Positions 5,772 through 5,772 of a stretch of DNA of 5,772 nucleotides are shown here, in pieces (the first letter of the stretch is position 1; each line of letters starts with the position of its first letter). The stretch is from Actinomycetales bacterium (GTDB taxonomy: Bacteria; Actinomycetota; Actinomycetes; Actinomycetales; Beutenbergiaceae). The notes under the pieces are model-generated. The model made no database searches and was not told the origin of the DNA. It worked only from the letters and a program-made list of their open reading frames with translations. Position numbers and translations under genes: made by a program. The DNA lies in contig JAENWO010000173.1 of the NCBI GenBank assembly GCA_016649925.1, positions 1 through 5,772 on the forward strand, read 5' to 3'.

Positions 5772-5772
5772 C

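Overview
The window looks like chromosomal DNA from a high-GC Gram-positive bacterium (Actinomycetota, probably an actinomycete of the Micrococcales type). G or C dominates third codon positions. The helicase closely follows the actinobacterial PcrA/UvrD1 pattern, including its N-terminus (MTSLFDNLPLPG) and motifs such as NHAQYVLVREL and DADQSIYAFRGATIRNI. This assignment is inferred from sequence character, not from a database match.

Layout, all recognisable genes on the + strand. (1) Positions 1-145 hold the 3' end of a gene that begins before the window. Its tail is a perfect 15-bp tandem repeat read as the pentapeptide PERAR, and its TGA overlaps the next GTG start by four bases (GTGA). 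(2) Positions 142-621 encode a 159-residue DUF456-type membrane protein. (3) Positions 622-794 are a pyrimidine-rich spacer with a degenerate 15-bp periodicity, a hairpin, and a likely pcrA promoter carrying two dyads. (4) Positions 795-3245 encode a complete 816-residue PcrA/UvrD-type superfamily 1A DNA helicase with its C-terminal Tudor-like domain. (5) Positions 3246-3872 are a 627-bp gap with no convincing intact gene. It contains a candidate terminator, a 13-bp perfect inverted repeat bounding a 293-bp segment rich in smaller hairpins, and a reverse-strand stretch that may be a decayed gene end. (6) Positions 3873-5771 encode a complete 632-residue acyltransferase-3/SGNH fusion protein, very probably an O-acetyltransferase for a cell-surface polymer, preceded by a strong Shine-Dalgarno sequence.

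The first two genes are probably translationally coupled. pcrA appears to have its own promoter and may be translated from a leaderless or nearly leaderless mRNA. The acyltransferase is a separate transcription unit. The genes do not form an obvious joint pathway: one is DNA repair, one is envelope modification, and one is an uncharacterised membrane protein. I found no clear new multi-gene system. The parts most worth a second look are the recently expanded PERAR tail, the inverted-repeat-bounded segment in the 3.3-3.6 kb gap, and the dyads over the pcrA promoter.
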